Origin: Shinella sp. H4-D48
Lineage (GTDB): Bacteria; Pseudomonadota; Alphaproteobacteria; Rhizobiales; Rhizobiaceae
Direction of reading: 5' to 3'
NCBI RefSeq assembly: GCF_022637395.1
Contig: NZ_CP093337.1
Location: 2,650,001 to 2,714,000 of the forward strand
Length of the DNA: 64,000 bases
A model generated the notes under the pieces. It worked only from the letters and a program-made list of their open reading frames with translations, was not told the DNA's origin and did not search any database. A program made the translations under genes and the position numbers. This document shows, piece after piece, positions 27,381-36,083 of the stretch. Position 1 is the first letter of the stretch. The number at the start of each line of letters is the position of its first letter.

Positions 27381-27384
27381 CGGG

Positions 27385-28731
27385 TCACGTTCCCGCAAGC
27401 GTCATGCCCTCTATGGCAAGCGTCGGCGCGGCCACTCCGAACGAACGGTCGATGTCGTTTGCCGGCGTGATGCGCATGAACATGTCGACCAGATTGGAGG
27501 CGATCGTCACCTCGGAGACGGCAAAGGTCAGTTCGCCGTTTTCGATCCAGTAGCCGGAGGCGCCGCGGCTGTATTCGCCCGTCACCATGTTGACGCCCTG
27601 GCCGATCAGCTCCGTGACATAGAAACCGTTGCCGACCGAGCGGATCAGTTCCTCCGGGGATATATCTCCCGGCTCCAGAGCAAGGTTCGTGGAAGCCGGA
27701 CTGACGGAGGTGCCGCCGCGCACGCCACGGCCGTTCGTCTTCAGGCTAAGTTCGTTCGCCGTGGAGGTCGAGAGGAACCAGTGTTGCAGCACGCCATCCT
27801 CGATCATCGCAAGACGCTTGCCCGTGACGCCCTCGCCATCGAACGGACGCGATGAGGAGCCCCGCACGATGAGCGGGTCGTCCGTGACGGAAAGCCCAGC
27901 CTTCAGGACCTGCTTGCCCATGCGGTCGCGCAGGAAGCTGGTCTTGCGGGCGACGGAGGCGCCGTTGATCGCACCAGCAATGTGGCCGGCAATGCCGCGC
28001 GCCACGCGCGGATCGTATATCACCGTCACGTTCTTTGCTGTCGGCACCTGGCGCGGGTTCAGCCGGCGCACCGCACGGGCGGCAGCCTCGCGGCCGATAT
28101 CCTCGGCATCACGCAGTTCCGCAAAATACAGGGAAGAGTCGAAATCGTAGTCGCGCTCCATCTTCGTGCCTTCGCCCGCGATGACGCTGACGGAACGGCC
28201 GAAGCGGCTGGCGCTGTAAGCGCCGGAAAAGCCGTGCGAGGTGGCAAGCACAAGGCCGCCCATGCCGGCGGATGCGCCGGCCCCGCCGGAATTGGTGATG
28301 CCGGATACGGAAAGCGCTGCGGCCTCGGCGGCAAGGGCCGCTTCGGTGAGCTGGTCGGCGGAGACCTCGGTCGGGTCGAAAAGTTCGAGGTCGGGCCACG
28401 CCTTGGCAAGGTCGTCTTCGACGGCGAGCGACGCGAAGGGATCTTCCGGCGAGGCCTTGGCCATGGCCACGGCGCGCTCCGCGAGCACCTTCAGGTCGAA
28501 GCCCGGGTTGGCCGAGACGCTGGCGACGCGTTTTCCAACGAAGACGCGCAAGGAGAAATCGTCGCTTTCGGAGGCCTCGGTACCCTCGACCTTGCCGAGG
28601 CGCACGCTCACCGAGGAGGACCGGCCACGGACGACGACGGCATCGGCCGCATCCGCCCCCGCTTGAATGGCGCGGTCGATAAGTTCACCGGCGCGCCCGA
28701 GAAGGCTTGCGGAATCGATTGTCTGTGACAT
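27385..28731 (-). CDS. pmbA: PmbA/TldE-family metalloprotease subunit
   Basis: The 448-residue protein of the TldD/PmbA family acts with TldD in proteolysis of small peptides such as modified precursors. Family features include the N-terminal VRGRSSSVSVRLGKVEGTE, the VIYDPRVARGIAGH segment and the late GGTSVSPASTNLALEPG and GNGFYVTELIGQGVN blocks. TldE-type partners lack the metal motif of TldD. It heads the gene run toward cysQ, DUF4170 and waaA. Confidence 0.9.
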   Translation of the reverse strand: MSQTIDSASLLGRAGELIDRAIQAGADAADAVVVRGRSSSVSVRLGKVEGTEASESDDFSLRVFVGKRVASVSANPGFDLKVLAERAVAMAKASPEDPFASLAVEDDLAKAWPDLELFDPTEVSADQLTEAALAAEAAALSVSGITNSGGAGASAGMGGLVLATSHGFSGAYSASRFGRSVSVIAGEGTKMERDYDFDSSLYFAELRDAEDIGREAAARAVRRLNPRQVPTAKNVTVIYDPRVARGIAGHIAGAINGASVARKTSFLRDRMGKQVLKAGLSVTDDPLIVRGSSSRPFDGEGVTGKRLAMIEDGVLQHWFLSTSTANELSLKTNGRGVRGGTSVSPASTNLALEPGDISPEELIRSVGNGFYVTELIGQGVNMVTGEYSRGASGYWIENGELTFAVSEVTIASNLVDMFMRITPANDIDRSFGVAAPTLAIEGMTLAGT

Positions 28732-28839
28732 GACTTGGCCTTTCTTTGATGCCCCATTTATTGTGCGCCGACACAGGCATCAAGGGAGGTCGTTCCTTTT
28801 TTGCCGTGCAGCCGCCATCCCGCAGAGAAAGCCTTCCGC

Positions 28840-30624
28840 ATGCAATATACGCACAGCTCGTACAACGAGGTCCTGATGATGCTCGGCGGGGCGCTTCTCG
28901 CCGCGCCGATCTTCAAGCGACTTGGGCTTGGCACCATTCTCGGCTATCTCGCGGCGGGTGTGGTGATCGGCCCCATCCTGCACCAGATACGCGATGGCGA
29001 GGAGCTGCTGGGTGTCGCCGAACTCGGCGTCGTGTTCCTGCTCTTCCTGATCGGGCTGGAGCTGAAGCCCTCGCGCCTGTGGTCGATGCGCCATGATATT
29101 TTCGGGCTTGGCATCGCGCAGGTGGTGGTGACGGGGCTCGTCCTGGCGGGGTTTGTGCTGCTCTTCGGGCTGGAGGAGTGGGACGGCGCGCTGATCATCG
29201 GTTTCGGGCTTGCGCTGTCCTCCACCGCCTTCGCCATGCAGATCCTCGATGAGCGGGGAGACACGAACACGCGCTACGGCCAGCGCGCCTTTTCGCTGCT
29301 TCTATTGCAGGACCTTGCCATCGTGCCGCTGCTGGCGCTGATACCGCTGCTGGCCGAACAGGCGCCGGAGGACACGACAAGCGCCTTCCACGATTTCATG
29401 GTCGCGGTCGGAGCGATCGCCGCCCTGCTGGTCGCCGGCCGCTACCTGCTCAACCCGCTGTTCCAGATCATCGCGCGCACCGGCGCGCGCGAGGCCATGA
29501 TCGCGGCGGCGCTGTTCGTGGTTCTGGCCGCCGCCATGCTGTTGCAGATGGCCGGGCTTTCCATGGCCATGGGTGCCTTCCTGGCCGGCGTGCTGCTTGC
29601 CGATTCCTCCTATCGCCACGAGTTGCAGGCGGATGTGGAACCCTTCCGCGGAATTCTGCTCGGCCTCTTCTTCATGGCGGTCGGCCTGTCGCTGCATCTC
29701 GACGTGATCTTCTCCAGCTGGCTGACGATCCTGATCGCGACACCTGCCGTCATGCTGGTGAAGGGCCTCGTCATCTATGGCCTCTGCCGCTTTACCGGTT
29801 CCTCGCACAATGATGCGGTGCGCATCGCGCTCGTGCTGCCGCAGGGCGGTGAATTCGGCTTCGTGCTTTTCACGGCGTCAGCTGCGGCCGGCATCTTCTC
29901 CGGCGGGCTCGCCTCACTACTGATTGCCGTCGTAACCATGTCGATGGCATTGACGCCGATTGCCGCCGCGCTCTCCCGCTTCCTGCTGGTAGAGGATCCG
30001 GAAGAGGAGATGGAGGAGGATTTCGAAGGCGCCGGCGCCGACGTGCTGATGATCGGCTTTTCGCGCTTCGGCCAGATCGCCGCCCAGATCCTGCTGGCCG
30101 GCGGCCGCGAGGTGACAGTCATCGACCATTCGACGGACCGCGTGCGACAGGCCGCGAATTTCGGCTTCCGCATCTATTTCGGCGACGGCACGCGAAAGGA
30201 TGTGCTGCGCGCCGCCGGCATCGAACGGGCGAAGATCGTCGCCGTTTGCACGCATGGCAAGACCACCACGGATCGCATTGTCGATCTCGTGCAGTCGGAA
30301 TACCCGAACGCCACCGTCTTCGTGCGCTCCTATGATCGCGTGCACACGCTTTCGCTGCGTGCCCGCGGCGTGCAGCACGACGTGCGCGAAACATTCGAAT
30401 CCGCGCTTGTCTTCGGCCGCGAGACACTTGAAGAGCTCGGCGTCGAGCCCGATGACGCGGTGGCCATCAGCGACGATATCCGCCGCCGCGACGTGGCGCG
30501 GCTGGAACTTCAGGCGGTGGAAGGACTGGCCGCGGGGCGGCACATGCTGCATTCCGCACCAGTGAAGCCGGAACCGCTCGTGCGGCCGAAGAACCAGATG
30601 GCCGATGCGGACGAGGACGTCTGA
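28840..30624 (+). CDS. KefB/KefC-like monovalent cation:proton antiporter
   Basis: CPA2-family membrane protein of 594 residues with about 12 hydrophobic segments in the first 390 residues (LGYLAAGVVIGP, ELGVVFLLFLIGLELKPSRLW, LSSTAFAMQIL). A TrkA-N nucleotide-binding domain (about 405-520) includes DVLMIGFSRFGQIAAQ and YFGDGTRKDVLRAAG. It probably exports potassium under electrophile or pH stress. The start is ATG 28840 (MQYTHSS). It is divergent from pmbA. Confidence 0.9.
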   Translation: MQYTHSSYNEVLMMLGGALLAAPIFKRLGLGTILGYLAAGVVIGPILHQIRDGEELLGVAELGVVFLLFLIGLELKPSRLWSMRHDIFGLGIAQVVVTGLVLAGFVLLFGLEEWDGALIIGFGLALSSTAFAMQILDERGDTNTRYGQRAFSLLLLQDLAIVPLLALIPLLAEQAPEDTTSAFHDFMVAVGAIAALLVAGRYLLNPLFQIIARTGAREAMIAAALFVVLAAAMLLQMAGLSMAMGAFLAGVLLADSSYRHELQADVEPFRGILLGLFFMAVGLSLHLDVIFSSWLTILIATPAVMLVKGLVIYGLCRFTGSSHNDAVRIALVLPQGGEFGFVLFTASAAAGIFSGGLASLLIAVVTMSMALTPIAAALSRFLLVEDPEEEMEEDFEGAGADVLMIGFSRFGQIAAQILLAGGREVTVIDHSTDRVRQAANFGFRIYFGDGTRKDVLRAAGIERAKIVAVCTHGKTTTDRIVDLVQSEYPNATVFVRSYDRVHTLSLRARGVQHDVRETFESALVFGRETLEELGVEPDDAVAISDDIRRRDVARLELQAVEGLAAGRHMLHSAPVKPEPLVRPKNQMADADEDV

Positions 30625-30644
30625 GCGCTGTCGACTCGGCGGCT

Positions 30645-31514
30645 TCAGTGCGTACGGGAGAGTTTTTTGTCAAGCGCGCGTCTGAGGACGTCGCGGATAC
30701 CCTCCGATGCTTTCAGCACCTCAGCTGCCTTGGCGAAATCCAGCACCCGGAAGCGGCCTACCTCCGGCTGAAGGAAGATATCGGGCGCGCCCTTTTCGAG
30801 CTTCAGCGTAACGATGGACCGCATGGTCAGCTGCGTGGCGCCGTAGAGGCTGTCAACGCTGTTCGGCAGTTCGGCCGTGCCGGCCGGCGGCTGCCCGATC
30901 ACATCGACGCCGATGGTGATATCGGCCCGGCCCGCGAGATGATCGAACGGGATCGGGTTGCACAGGCCGCCGTCCATCATCACCCGGCCGTCGATGACGA
31001 CGGGGAGGAAGACGGCGGGCAAGGCGGCCGATGCGGAAAGTGCCGGGAAAAGCGGGCCGCTCTCGCAGACGCATTCGCGCTGGGCGTAGTAATCCGACAC
31101 GACGATCTTCATCGCAATATCAAGTTCTTCGAAGGTTTCCGGCACACGGTCCGGCAGAAAGGCCTTCAGCATGCGCTCCAGATTGAACTGCCCGAGCCGG
31201 AAGCCGCCGGAGACCATTTCGGAGAAACCCGCAGGCCGCAGGCTCCACAGGCGGTTCATGATCTGGCCCGGACGTCCGATGGTGGCCAGCGTATGCTCGC
31301 GGATTTCGCGACCCGTCATGCCGGAGGCCATGGCCGCTCCGATGATCGCGCCGATCGACGCGCCCGAGATCAGCACCGGACGGATGCCGAACTCGTCGAG
31401 CACTTCGATGACGTGGATATGGGCAAGTCCGCGCGCGCCGCCGCCGCCAAGCGCGATGGCGACGGTCGGGCCGGCGGGGCGTGGCGCGATCGAGGAAACG
31501 AGGGAATCGGTCAT
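30645..31514 (-). CDS. Patatin-like phospholipase/esterase
   Basis: The 289-residue serine lipase-type protein has the oxyanion motif GGGGARGLAH (about 23-32), nucleophile motif GASIGA (GxSxG, serine near 52) and the Asp of MMDGGLCNPIPF completing the catalytic dyad. No signal peptide is evident, so it is probably cytoplasmic or membrane-associated (RssA-like). Its end is only 20 nt from that of the convergent antiporter gene. Confidence 0.88.
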   Translation of the reverse strand: MTDSLVSSIAPRPAGPTVAIALGGGGARGLAHIHVIEVLDEFGIRPVLISGASIGAIIGAAMASGMTGREIREHTLATIGRPGQIMNRLWSLRPAGFSEMVSGGFRLGQFNLERMLKAFLPDRVPETFEELDIAMKIVVSDYYAQRECVCESGPLFPALSASAALPAVFLPVVIDGRVMMDGGLCNPIPFDHLAGRADITIGVDVIGQPPAGTAELPNSVDSLYGATQLTMRSIVTLKLEKGAPDIFLQPEVGRFRVLDFAKAAEVLKASEGIRDVLRRALDKKLSRTH

Positions 31515-31541
31515 CGCTCAGGTCTCCGCGGCCGTCACCGT

Positions 31542-32102
31542 TCAGCCAGGCCGGTAACGATAGAAGTGCATGCGCGTTTCGCCGAACGTTCTGACTTCGA
31601 GAAGCTCGAAACCATCGACGGCGGCGGGTTGAATATCGGCGCGCTCCTCAAGGATCGCAAGGGCGCCGTCGACGAGCCAGCCGCCGCGTGCGGCGGCATC
31701 GAGCGCACGCTCGCCAAGACCCTTCGCATAGGGCGGATCGGCGAAGAGGAAATCGAACGGCTCCATCGTGCCGACGCCGCCGAGCGAGGTGGCGTCGCGT
31801 CGGAAGATCTTGGCGCGGCCGATCACGCCGAGCGATTCCGTGTTGGCGTGCAGCAGTCCCCTGCCCTCCACGCCCTGCTCGACGAAGAGCACGGCGCGCG
31901 CGCCGCGAGACAGCGCCTCAAAGCCGACGGCGCCGGTGCCCGCGAAGAGATCGAGCACGCGCGTTCCGTCAAGCGCCTCGGGATACGCGTGTGAGAGGAT
32001 GTTGAACAGGCTTTCGCGCGTGCGGTCCGAAGTCGGACGGATATCGTCCGACTTCGGCGTTGCAAGCGAACGACCGCGAAATTCTCCGCCGACGATCCGC
32101 AC
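31542..32102 (-). CDS. rsmD: 16S rRNA (guanine966-N2)-methyltransferase
   Basis: Methylates G966 of 16S rRNA using SAM. The 186-residue Rossmann protein starts MRIVGGEFRGR, with RPTSDRTRESLFNIL, the SAM motif DLFAGTGAVGFEALSRGA and the catalytic FADPPYAKG (DPPY). The start codon is GTG. It follows the pseudouridine synthase gene with a 6-nt gap, suggesting cotranscription of two rRNA-modifying enzymes. Confidence 0.93.
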   Translation of the reverse strand: MRIVGGEFRGRSLATPKSDDIRPTSDRTRESLFNILSHAYPEALDGTRVLDLFAGTGAVGFEALSRGARAVLFVEQGVEGRGLLHANTESLGVIGRAKIFRRDATSLGGVGTMEPFDFLFADPPYAKGLGERALDAAARGGWLVDGALAILEERADIQPAAVDGFELLEVRTFGETRMHFYRYRPG

Positions 32103-32108
32103 GGCGGC

Positions 32109-33974
32109 TTACTTGCCCTTGCCGCGCGGCCGACCGCCGCCTGCGGGGCGTCCACCACCGGGTTTGCCGCCGCTCGGCTTTCCGCCAAACGACTTGCCGC
32201 CGGGCTTGCCGCCGAAGGGCTTGCCGCCGTCGCGACGCGGCGGACGATCGGAGAACGAGCGTTCACCCTCTGCGCGCGGCTTGCGGTCGCTAAAGGAACG
32301 TTCACCCCGGGCCGGACGGTCGCCGAAGGAGCGCTCGCCCTGAGAACGCGGCTTGCGATCACCAAAATCGCGGGGGGCACGATCGTCGCCTGCGCCGGAG
32401 CGTGTGCGTCCGAAGCCGCCACGGCCGCCATCGTCACGACCACCGGCCTCCGGCTCGGAGGCGCGGATCCATTCGCCATCCTCGTCGCGCGTCTTCAGGA
32501 TGCGGGGCTTTTCCACGCGGTCATCACCGGGACGGCCGCGGGCCGGACCCCTGCTGTCGGAACCCTTGCGATCGGGGTCAAACTTCTTGGACGAACGGGT
32601 CGGCGCGCCCTCGGCCGTACGGCCGTAGCGCTTGGACTTGGGCGCCCCTTCGGGACGAGCGCGCGGTTCACGCTTCACGCCTTCGGCGGCGTCAGCCGTC
32701 TTCTCGGCAACGGGACGGGCGCCGGGCGCCATCCAGACGTTGGACTTGCGGCCACGGTTTGCGGGTTCGCGCTTCGGCTTGCTTTCGAAACGATCGCCAT
32801 CGCGATCCCGATCGCGCGGGCCACCGCGCGGCTTGTCACTGAAACGGTCGTCGCGCTTGGTATCCAGCCGGGCGCGGGCCTGCTCACGACGGTCACCATC
32901 ACGGCGGCCGGCGGGCTTCTCACGGCGCTCCGCCGGACGCTCGCTCCAGGCGGACGCCTCCTCGCGGGGCTTCACCGGCTTTTCGTCGGCATCCTCCGCC
33001 TTGTGATCGAAGAGCGGCGCATCGAAGTTTGCTCCGGATTCCTCGATCAGGCGCGGGCCGAGCTGGTCGCGCAGCGTGCGGCCACGGATCTCCTGAGCAT
33101 GACCTTCCGGCAGCTCGCCGAGCTGGAACGGCCCGTAGGAAATGCGGATCAGCCGGTTGACGTCGAGGCCGAGCGCGCCGAGCACGTTCTTGACTTCGCG
33201 GTTCTTGCCTTCGCGCAGGCCGAGCGTCAGCCAGACATTGGAGCCCTGTGCCTTGTCGAGCGTCGCATCGATCGAGCCGTAAAGCACGCCATCGACGGCA
33301 ATGCCTTCCTTCAGCTTGTCGAGGTCGGCCTGTTCGATCTTGCCGTGGGCGCGCACGCGGTAGCGGCGCAGCCAGCCGGTCGTCGGCAGTTCGAGCATGC
33401 GGGCGAGACCACCGTCATTGGTGAGCAGCAGCAGGCCTTCGGTGTTGATGTCGAGGCGGCCGATGGACATGACGCGCGGAAGCTCTTCCGGCAGATTGTC
33501 GAAGACGGTCGGGCGCCCTTCCGGGTCGGCATTGGTCGTCACGAGGCCGGCAGGCTTGTGGTAGAGCCACAGGCGCGTGCGCTCGATGCCGCGCACCGGC
33601 ACGCCATCCACCTCGATGCGGTCGGCGAAGCTGGCATTAAGGACCGGGGTCTCCAGCACCTTGCCGTTCACGCTGACGCGGCCTTCCATGATCATGCGCT
33701 CGATATCGCGGCGGGAAGCCACGCCTGCACGGGCGAGCAGCTTGGAAATGCGTTCGGGCGCGAGTTCGGCACCGGCCGGCGCGGCGGGTGCCGGCTTGGC
33801 GGCACGGGAAGGCTTGCCGTCGCGCGGGGCCGACTTGCCGTCAAAAGGCTTCTTGCCTGCCGGCTTGCTGCCGAAGGATTTCTTGCCCGCGGCCGCCGAT
33901 GCAGCGCCACGCGGCTTGGTATCGCGGCCCGCGGGCTTCGCGCCCGGCCGTTTTGGCTTGTCTTTGAATGTCAT
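32109..33974 (-). CDS. rluB: RluB-type 23S rRNA pseudouridine synthase with long basic tail
   Basis: The 621-residue protein has a Lys/Ala-rich N-terminal extension (1-70), an S4 RNA-binding domain (about 72-120, RISKLLARAGVASRRDIE), and an RsuA/RluB synthase domain (about 130-305) with catalytic Asp near 175 in GRLDINTEGLLLLT. About 300 low-complexity residues follow, rich in Arg, Lys, Gly, Asp and Pro, including repeated ERSFxDR units and GGKPxG motifs. Family enzymes are usually 250-330 residues. The tail is probably a disordered RNA-binding region. Confidence 0.9.
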   Translation of the reverse strand: MTFKDKPKRPGAKPAGRDTKPRGAASAAAGKKSFGSKPAGKKPFDGKSAPRDGKPSRAAKPAPAAPAGAELAPERISKLLARAGVASRRDIERMIMEGRVSVNGKVLETPVLNASFADRIEVDGVPVRGIERTRLWLYHKPAGLVTTNADPEGRPTVFDNLPEELPRVMSIGRLDINTEGLLLLTNDGGLARMLELPTTGWLRRYRVRAHGKIEQADLDKLKEGIAVDGVLYGSIDATLDKAQGSNVWLTLGLREGKNREVKNVLGALGLDVNRLIRISYGPFQLGELPEGHAQEIRGRTLRDQLGPRLIEESGANFDAPLFDHKAEDADEKPVKPREEASAWSERPAERREKPAGRRDGDRREQARARLDTKRDDRFSDKPRGGPRDRDRDGDRFESKPKREPANRGRKSNVWMAPGARPVAEKTADAAEGVKREPRARPEGAPKSKRYGRTAEGAPTRSSKKFDPDRKGSDSRGPARGRPGDDRVEKPRILKTRDEDGEWIRASEPEAGGRDDGGRGGFGRTRSGAGDDRAPRDFGDRKPRSQGERSFGDRPARGERSFSDRKPRAEGERSFSDRPPRRDGGKPFGGKPGGKSFGGKPSGGKPGGGRPAGGGRPRGKGK

Positions 33975-34043
33975 TTGTGTTGCCTGCGTTTTCGCGTGTC
34001 GTATCAGGTCAGACGCCCCGGGTTAAGAGGAATTCGTTCCGCT

Positions 34044-34487
34044 ATGACAAATCGCTTCATGGAAATCGCGCTGGCCGAGGCCCGTGCTGCCGGCAAACGC
34101 GGTGAAGTGCCGGTCGGCGCCGTGCTCGTCATGGATGGCGCCATCATGGCTCAGGCGGGCAATCGCACGCGCGCCGACAACGATGTGACCGCTCATGCCG
34201 AAGTCGCCGTCATCCGCGAGGCCGCCCGCAAACTTGGCCAGGAGCGGCTGACGGGCGCCGACCTCTATGTGACGCTCGAACCCTGTACATTGTGCGCGGC
34301 CGCCATCTCCTTCGCCCGCATCCGACGCCTCTATTATGGCGCAGAAGACCCGAAGGGCGGCGGCGTCGACAATGGCGTGCGCTTCTTCGCGCAGCCCACC
34401 TGCCATCATGCCCCGGAGGTCTATTCCGGCATCAGCGGCCTGGAAGCCGCGGAGATCTTGAAGGACTTCTTTCTGGAAAGGCGCTGA
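34044..34487 (+). CDS. tadA: tRNA-specific adenosine deaminase
   Basis: Deaminates A34 to inosine in tRNA-Arg. The 147-residue zinc enzyme has the HAEVAVIREA motif (His ligand and proton-shuttle Glu) and the PCTLCAAAISFAR motif (two Cys ligands), followed by YYGAEDPKGG. The start is ATG 34044; the frame is open far upstream, but that part lies opposite the rluB gene. Divergent from rluB. Confidence 0.95.
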   Translation: MTNRFMEIALAEARAAGKRGEVPVGAVLVMDGAIMAQAGNRTRADNDVTAHAEVAVIREAARKLGQERLTGADLYVTLEPCTLCAAAISFARIRRLYYGAEDPKGGGVDNGVRFFAQPTCHHAPEVYSGISGLEAAEILKDFFLERR

Positions 34488-34492
34488 GAACG

Positions 34493-34795
34493 ATGCCACC
34501 CGCCACCGCTGCCGTTGTCGCAACCGTCATCCTGATGGCCGCCATGTCCGGCCTTGCCGCGCGCCGCATCGCGCCGGGTGCTGAACGACTGACCATGCAG
34601 TGGAACCGCGAGGGCAAGCCGAACTGGTCGCTGCCGCGCAACGCCGCACTCGCCTTCACGCCGACGCTGGCAGTCTTGGTGCTCGCCTTTGTCGCCATGA
34701 GCGGCGGAATGATCGTGGCGATCCTGCCTCTTTGCGTCGCCTTTGTCGGCGCGCATATGCTTCATCTGGTCCTGCTTGCCCGGCGCGGAGGCTGA
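34493..34795 (+). CDS. Small membrane protein, DUF1648-like
   Basis: The 100-residue protein begins 5 nt after tadA. It has an N-terminal membrane helix (about 4-20) and two more hydrophobic segments (about 55-95). Between them, LTMQWNREGKPNWSLPRN resembles the DUF1648 pattern of His/Gln-Trp-Asn and Gly-x-Pro. Function unknown. Coupling to tadA may be only positional. Confidence 0.6.
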   Translation: MPPATAAVVATVILMAAMSGLAARRIAPGAERLTMQWNREGKPNWSLPRNAALAFTPTLAVLVLAFVAMSGGMIVAILPLCVAFVGAHMLHLVLLARRGG

Positions 34796-34802
34796 CCGGG
34801 TC

Positions 34803-35288
34803 TCACCCTTCGGCGAAGCGTTTCAGCCGGTCGCCCGTCAGGCGATAGCGCAGCCATTCCTTCTGCGGCTCGGCGCCGATGGCATCGTAAACGCGGATGG
34901 CCGGCTCGTTCCAGTCGAGCACGCTCCATTCGAAACGGCTGCAATCCTGTTCGATGGCAAGGCGCGCAAGGTAGCGCAACAGCATCTTGCCGACACCGGC
35001 ACCGCGATGGGCGGGCGTTACATAGAGGTCCTCGAGATAGAGGCCGTTCTTCGATTGCCAGGTGGAATAGGTCTTGAACCAGATAGCGGAGCCGGCCGGT
35101 TCGCCGTCTTGCGTCTCGCAGATGGCCGCGCAACTCACAGACCCCTCGCCAAACAGAGAGACCGCGACGCTTTCTTCGGTCGCGGCGACTTCGGACAGGG
35201 CATTTTCGTAGTCCGCGAGCTCGCGGATGAAGCGCAGGATGACGGCGGCGTCATCGACCGTCGCCGGCCGGATTCGGTAGCCGGTCAT
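34803..35288 (-). CDS. GNAT-family N-acetyltransferase
   Basis: The 161-residue GNAT protein starts IRPATVDDAAVILRFIRELADYE. It has LEDLYVTPAHRGAGVGKMLL (acetyl-CoA site, R/Q-x-x-G-x-G/A) and EWSVLDWNEPAIRVYDAIGAEP, a signature shared with diamine acetyltransferase-like proteins. Substrate unknown. It follows the lipoprotein gene with a 4-nt gap on the same strand. Confidence 0.88.
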   Translation of the reverse strand: MTGYRIRPATVDDAAVILRFIRELADYENALSEVAATEESVAVSLFGEGSVSCAAICETQDGEPAGSAIWFKTYSTWQSKNGLYLEDLYVTPAHRGAGVGKMLLRYLARLAIEQDCSRFEWSVLDWNEPAIRVYDAIGAEPQKEWLRYRLTGDRLKRFAEG

Positions 35289-35292
35289 GATG

Positions 35293-35901
35293 TCAGAACG
35301 GCCACCACTTGGAACCACTCTGCTTGGCGGCCTTCGCTTCCTTCTTGCGACGACGTTCCTTCTGCTTTTCCGGCTCGCCGAGATCGGCCTGGGCTTCCTC
35401 GGGAAGCTTGCGATATTCGGTCGGCGGATCGCTCAGGTAGCGGCGCTGGTCGGAATAGGCGCCCATCTGCAGGCGGCGTGCCTCGCGGTAGGCCTGAGTC
35501 TGCTGCGCCGTGCCCATCTGCTGGGCATTGGAATTCTGGCTGACAAGCGGCGAACGGTAGCCGGGATTGTTGAGGTTCTCATCGGCCTCGGCGCGAAGGC
35601 GCTCGCGCATGTCTTCCGGATTTTCCAGCCATTCGGGGTTTTCCTTGGACGCGACCGACTGCTGCGGATTGGCCAGCGCCGTCTTGTCCTTCGGCACGAC
35701 AAGGCCGCCGCGCGGCTGATAGCGGACCGTCTTTGCGCCCTTGTTCTCCGGCTGGATCATCACCGCATTGCCGAGGTCGTCGATCAGCTGCTCGCCGGCT
35801 GTCTTGTCGGTGCCGTAGGTCGGGCCCATGCAACCGGTCAGAAGGAGGCTGCCGCCGAGAAGGCCGAACAGGCCGGTCCGTACCCGAATATTTCGCGTCA
35901 T
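35293..35901 (-). CDS. Predicted lipoprotein of unknown function
   Basis: The 202-residue protein has a lipoprotein signal ending in the lipobox LLTGC, then a hydrophilic body rich in Gln, Asn and Glu without a recognised domain. It ends in a strongly basic tail (KQKERRRKKEAKAAK) before SKWWPF. ATG 35901 (MTRNIRV) or 35907 are the likely starts. It lies just downstream of ileS on the same strand, and probably faces the periplasm on the inner or outer membrane. Confidence 0.75.
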   Translation of the reverse strand: MTRNIRVRTGLFGLLGGSLLLTGCMGPTYGTDKTAGEQLIDDLGNAVMIQPENKGAKTVRYQPRGGLVVPKDKTALANPQQSVASKENPEWLENPEDMRERLRAEADENLNNPGYRSPLVSQNSNAQQMGTAQQTQAYREARRLQMGAYSDQRRYLSDPPTEYRKLPEEAQADLGEPEKQKERRRKKEAKAAKQSGSKWWPF

Positions 35902-36083
35902 TCCCATGAATACCCTTCCAGCAGAGCCGGTACGCAGAAAACTCATTCCACGGCAAAAGTCCGCCGTGCCATGGCGGAACAATCCGACCATTTTCAGGCA
36001 GCATTACCGGATGAGGCGCCGAAGTGCAATTCATGCCGGCAAATCGACGGCCGGAAAGAACCGGCCGTCAACAGAGCGGGCGC

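Noticed and set aside
32109-33000. Low-complexity tail of the pseudouridine synthase as a frameshifted second gene
   Set aside because: The frame is continuous, the composition is consistent with a disordered RNA-binding tail, and rsmD follows at 6 nt.
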